A stretch of DNA of 64,000 nt, from contig NC_088776.1 in NCBI RefSeq assembly GCF_954871325.1, forward strand, positions 62,210,954-62,274,953, read 5' to 3'. This DNA comes from Gordionus sp. m RMFG-2023. Its lineage: Eukaryota; Nematomorpha; Gordioida; Chordodea; Parachordodidae. Positions 61,741 to 64,000 of this stretch are shown one piece after another. The notes below the pieces were generated by a model. The model was not told the DNA's origin. It was given only the letters and a program-made list of their open reading frames with translations, and searched no databases. Made by a program: the position numbers and the translations under genes. Each line of letters begins with the position of its first letter. Position 1 is the stretch's first letter.

Positions 61741-62123
61741 TTAGTGGTTGTTAAACGACTAACTCAATATTTTATCAGAAAAAAATATTATGCAAATCCT
61801 TAAGATTTTCCTCATAGGCGACACAAATATTATGCAAATCCTTAAGATTTTCCTCATAGGCGACACAAATATTATGCAAATCCTTAAGATTTTCCTCATA
61901 GGCGACACAAATATTATGCAAATCCTTAAGATTTTCCTCATAGGCGACACAAATATTATGCTAATCCTTAAGATTTTCCTCATAGGCGACACAAATATTA
62001 TGCAAATCCTTAAGATTTTCCTCAAGGTGACACAAATGGTCCAACATCTATTATCTAAATCTTGAGGTTTAGGTAATATTTTTCTTGATAAAATAGTGAG
62101 TTAGTCGCTTTGGAATATTATAG
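61741..62123. mobile_element. MITE family B, copy 4, expanded by a minisatellite
   Basis: The left end TTAGTGGTTGTTAAACGACT with AACTCAATATTTTATC and the right end GATAAAATAGTGAGTTAGTC are the inverted repeats of family B. The interior is enlarged by about six 42-bp units, so this copy is about 380 bp instead of about 215. Confidence 0.8.
61790..62038. repeat. 42-bp minisatellite, about six units
   Basis: Units start ATGCAAATCCTTAAGATTTT at 61790, 61832, 61874, 61916, 61958 (one change) and 62000 (shortened). Because 42 is a multiple of three, open frames appear on both strands (91 and 88 codons); they are by-products of the repeat. Confidence 0.95.
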
Positions 62124-62239
62124 ATATTCCTTGTTTGCTGACGTGGGAATGCGGATATGGCAAGACCTAATTGTAATGGTTCGTCTATAAAATTTTCCTA
62201 TTATACAAAAACCAAATTTTAAGATTAAGAGATAAAAAT

Positions 62240-62251
62240 CCCCCCCCCCCC
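62240..62251 (+). repeat. Poly-C run of 12
   Basis: AAAAATC followed by uninterrupted C to 62251. Confidence 0.9.
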
Positions 62252-62571
62252 TAAAGATCGATATAAAAATGTATTACAAATCATGAATTCGGATTATATT
62301 ACACATTTATAAAATATATATTACATTATATATATGTATACATCCACATAAAAAGAAAAGTGATTTTTTTAAAAAATATTAATCGAATCCAAATGCCGAT
62401 ATAATAAAATAAATTAAATATATATATATTGCTATACTAATAATATACCTAAAATAGATAACCTAAATATTAAAATATATAAATATAATATGGTATTACA
62501 CTTTTTTTAAAAGAAAAATAAATATGAGCAAACAAAGATGATTATTCGCAATCTGTATTAAATGGAAAAAA

Positions 62572-62703
62572 TAGTGTTATTTAAATGGCTCGATTTGGCC
62601 AATTTTAAATTAAGATTTTTAGCCAATAAAGAAATCTCCAGGGTTTGCAGGATATTTTTTGCTAATATATTGGGTTAGAGCCATTTTCCAGCCGACAACA
62701 CTA
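62572..62703. mobile_element. MITE family B, copy 5, short
   Basis: The left end TAGTGTTATTTAAATGGCTC and the right end GAGCCATTTTCCAGC, then CGACAACACTA, form the family B inverted repeats. Only about 130 bp remain, so the middle has been lost. Confidence 0.7.
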
Positions 62704-62789
62704 AGGAAGGAGAAGTCGTGAGAAACACTTGTAAATTTTTTCTAGAATCACAAATTTATTGAGATTTAGTCTACCCCCTCCCCTTAAAG

Positions 62790-62794
62790 AGAAA

Positions 62795-62862
<68 letters not shown>

Positions 62863-62868
62863 AAAAAG
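62790..62868 (+). repeat. (GAAA)n microsatellite
   Basis: About 19 nearly perfect GAAA units followed by AAAAGATAGAATG. Confidence 0.95.
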
Positions 62869-64000
62869 ATAGAATGAAATAAAGAAATCTCTTCTCTTCT
62901 ATTCTCAATTAATTTTAAAATATTAGCGATTGGGCAGCGAGATTACCTAGAACATATAATGTTTAAGGGAGATAGAGATAAAGACAAACGAATTTAATAG
63001 GGACCCATATCTATTAAACCTTTTGACCACTTGGAGCTACATTACAATTAGGAAATGAGGAAACTCTTATATCGCCGCGTCAAGATGTTAAAGTGCCATC
63101 AGGACGTTTGCCACCCTCATTTAAAGGATCTTAGAGCTCCAACCTATCGGAAAAATCGAAGAAATCAAAATTCGCCAATCAACCCATTATGAGTGTTGCA
63201 GGGTAAAAAGTAATAGAAGATTTTTTATGGCCGAAAAAACAGTGCCTGCCTACCAAATCAGTTTGCCTGTCTACTACGTGTAGCATTAACAGAAAAAATA
63301 AGGTAACCTATTCCATGGCCATCTTCTTATTACTAGGAAACTGCTAACCATTCGTGGCTTTTTAGCATTTTTTTATGAGTTTCTAAGTAAATGAAGCTGT
63401 TATATCTATCAGGTGGAAACTTAGTTTAAAAAAAACACATTATGACATAGGACTAAGGAAGCTATTAAATAGCTGAAAATGGGGATGATGGGAAACTTAG
63501 AGAACTTAAAGTGAGCCAAGATTGTTTGGCCTAATGGAGAAATGGATAACTCCTTTACTTAACGGGCAAAGAAACGAGGAAACAATTAAAATCTATAAAA
63601 TATTAAGGTTAATAAGAGATATTGGATGAAATGTTTAAATTGAATTTCGAAGAAATTTGGAAAAGATTTAAAGATCGTGCAAGGTGAGGAAGATTGTTCA
63701 GGGAACTAAAAAGAGAATTTAATCAAGTTGCCTAAAAGTAGCTGAAGAAGCGATAGGAAAAATAAAGTGAGAGATAATATATACTATTTATTGAGGGAGG
63801 ATATCTCAATTCTTTTTCCCTATTTAAGGCATGGCCAATTCTATGGGTCTCAAAATCAACATGTTCAAAAATTAAAATGACGTTGGGTAAAGGACTCAAG
63901 ATACCATAAATCTAAATTAATCTTTAAATTTTTGATCAAGTCATGATGTTTTTCTAAAGTAAGGAACCAAGGACCTAAAGAATAGGTTTGCTAGATTTCT
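62869..64000. other. Unidentified sequence at window end, less AT-rich
   Basis: The base composition is more balanced than most of the window (for example 63060-63420), and words such as GGAAACTTAG and GGAAAAAT recur loosely. No long open frame, splice-flanked exon, RNA gene or known repeat could be recognised. It could be part of an untranslated or intronic region of a gene outside the window, or a decayed element. Confidence 0.35.

Noticed and set aside
61759-62065. Overlapping open frames with 14-residue repeats on both strands
   Set aside because: A 42-bp tandem repeat without stops is open in several frames. It sits inside a MITE.

Overview
This is a strongly AT-rich, gene-poor piece of an animal nuclear genome. 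Spliced genes with GT-AG introns, an RTE-type LINE, hAT relics, Ty3/gypsy-type LTR fossils and many small inverted-repeat elements all point to a eukaryote. A homologue of the bilaterian failed-axon-connections (Fax) family and the arthropod-like tRNA-His match of a primer-binding site suggest an arthropod. A parasitic copepod such as a sea louse is my best guess, but the sequence does not prove it.

Layout. 1-870 is the end of a 119-bp tandem array, followed by a GTCG-rich degenerate array (about 1100-1432). 1670-2790 is a large inverted-repeat element with a rearranged relative at 52780-53700. From 2.8 to 11.6 kb there is no gene, only dispersed repeats, an A/G-only microsatellite and two copies of a hAT-like MITE. 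11604-15417 is a broken Ty3/gypsy-type element on the minus strand, with paired LTRs. Around 18.69-19.09 kb lies a doubtful BTB-like remnant. 19441-22490 is a nearly full-length but dead RTE-type LINE on the minus strand that carries a tRNA-Arg-like head at its 5' end. 22.5-31.9 kb is AT-rich repeat-bearing sequence. 31894-33032 is a decayed hAT transposase. 35290-35890 is a second gypsy-type relic. 36236-38820 is an LTR-flanked element with no visible protein-coding capacity and a tRNA-His-type primer-binding site. A probable exon encoding an acidic 8-residue repeat begins at 39461. A retroelement C-terminal fragment lies at 45790-46210. The rest up to 56.5 kb is repeats and apparently empty AT-rich sequence.

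The one convincing host gene occupies 60560-56557 on the minus strand. I could join ten exons by eye with all phases agreeing, giving a 551-residue protein. The C-terminal half is a Fax-type metaxin/GST-like protein. The N-terminal half is an unfamiliar extension with two hydrophobic segments. It may have arisen by duplication of one module. At the end of both membrane exons the intron donor overlaps an in-frame stop, so keeping either intron would give a short protein ending just after its membrane segment. One intron appears to use a GC-AG boundary. This gene, the tRNA-headed LINE and the non-coding LTR element are the parts most worth following up. I see no operon-like or defence-like system.
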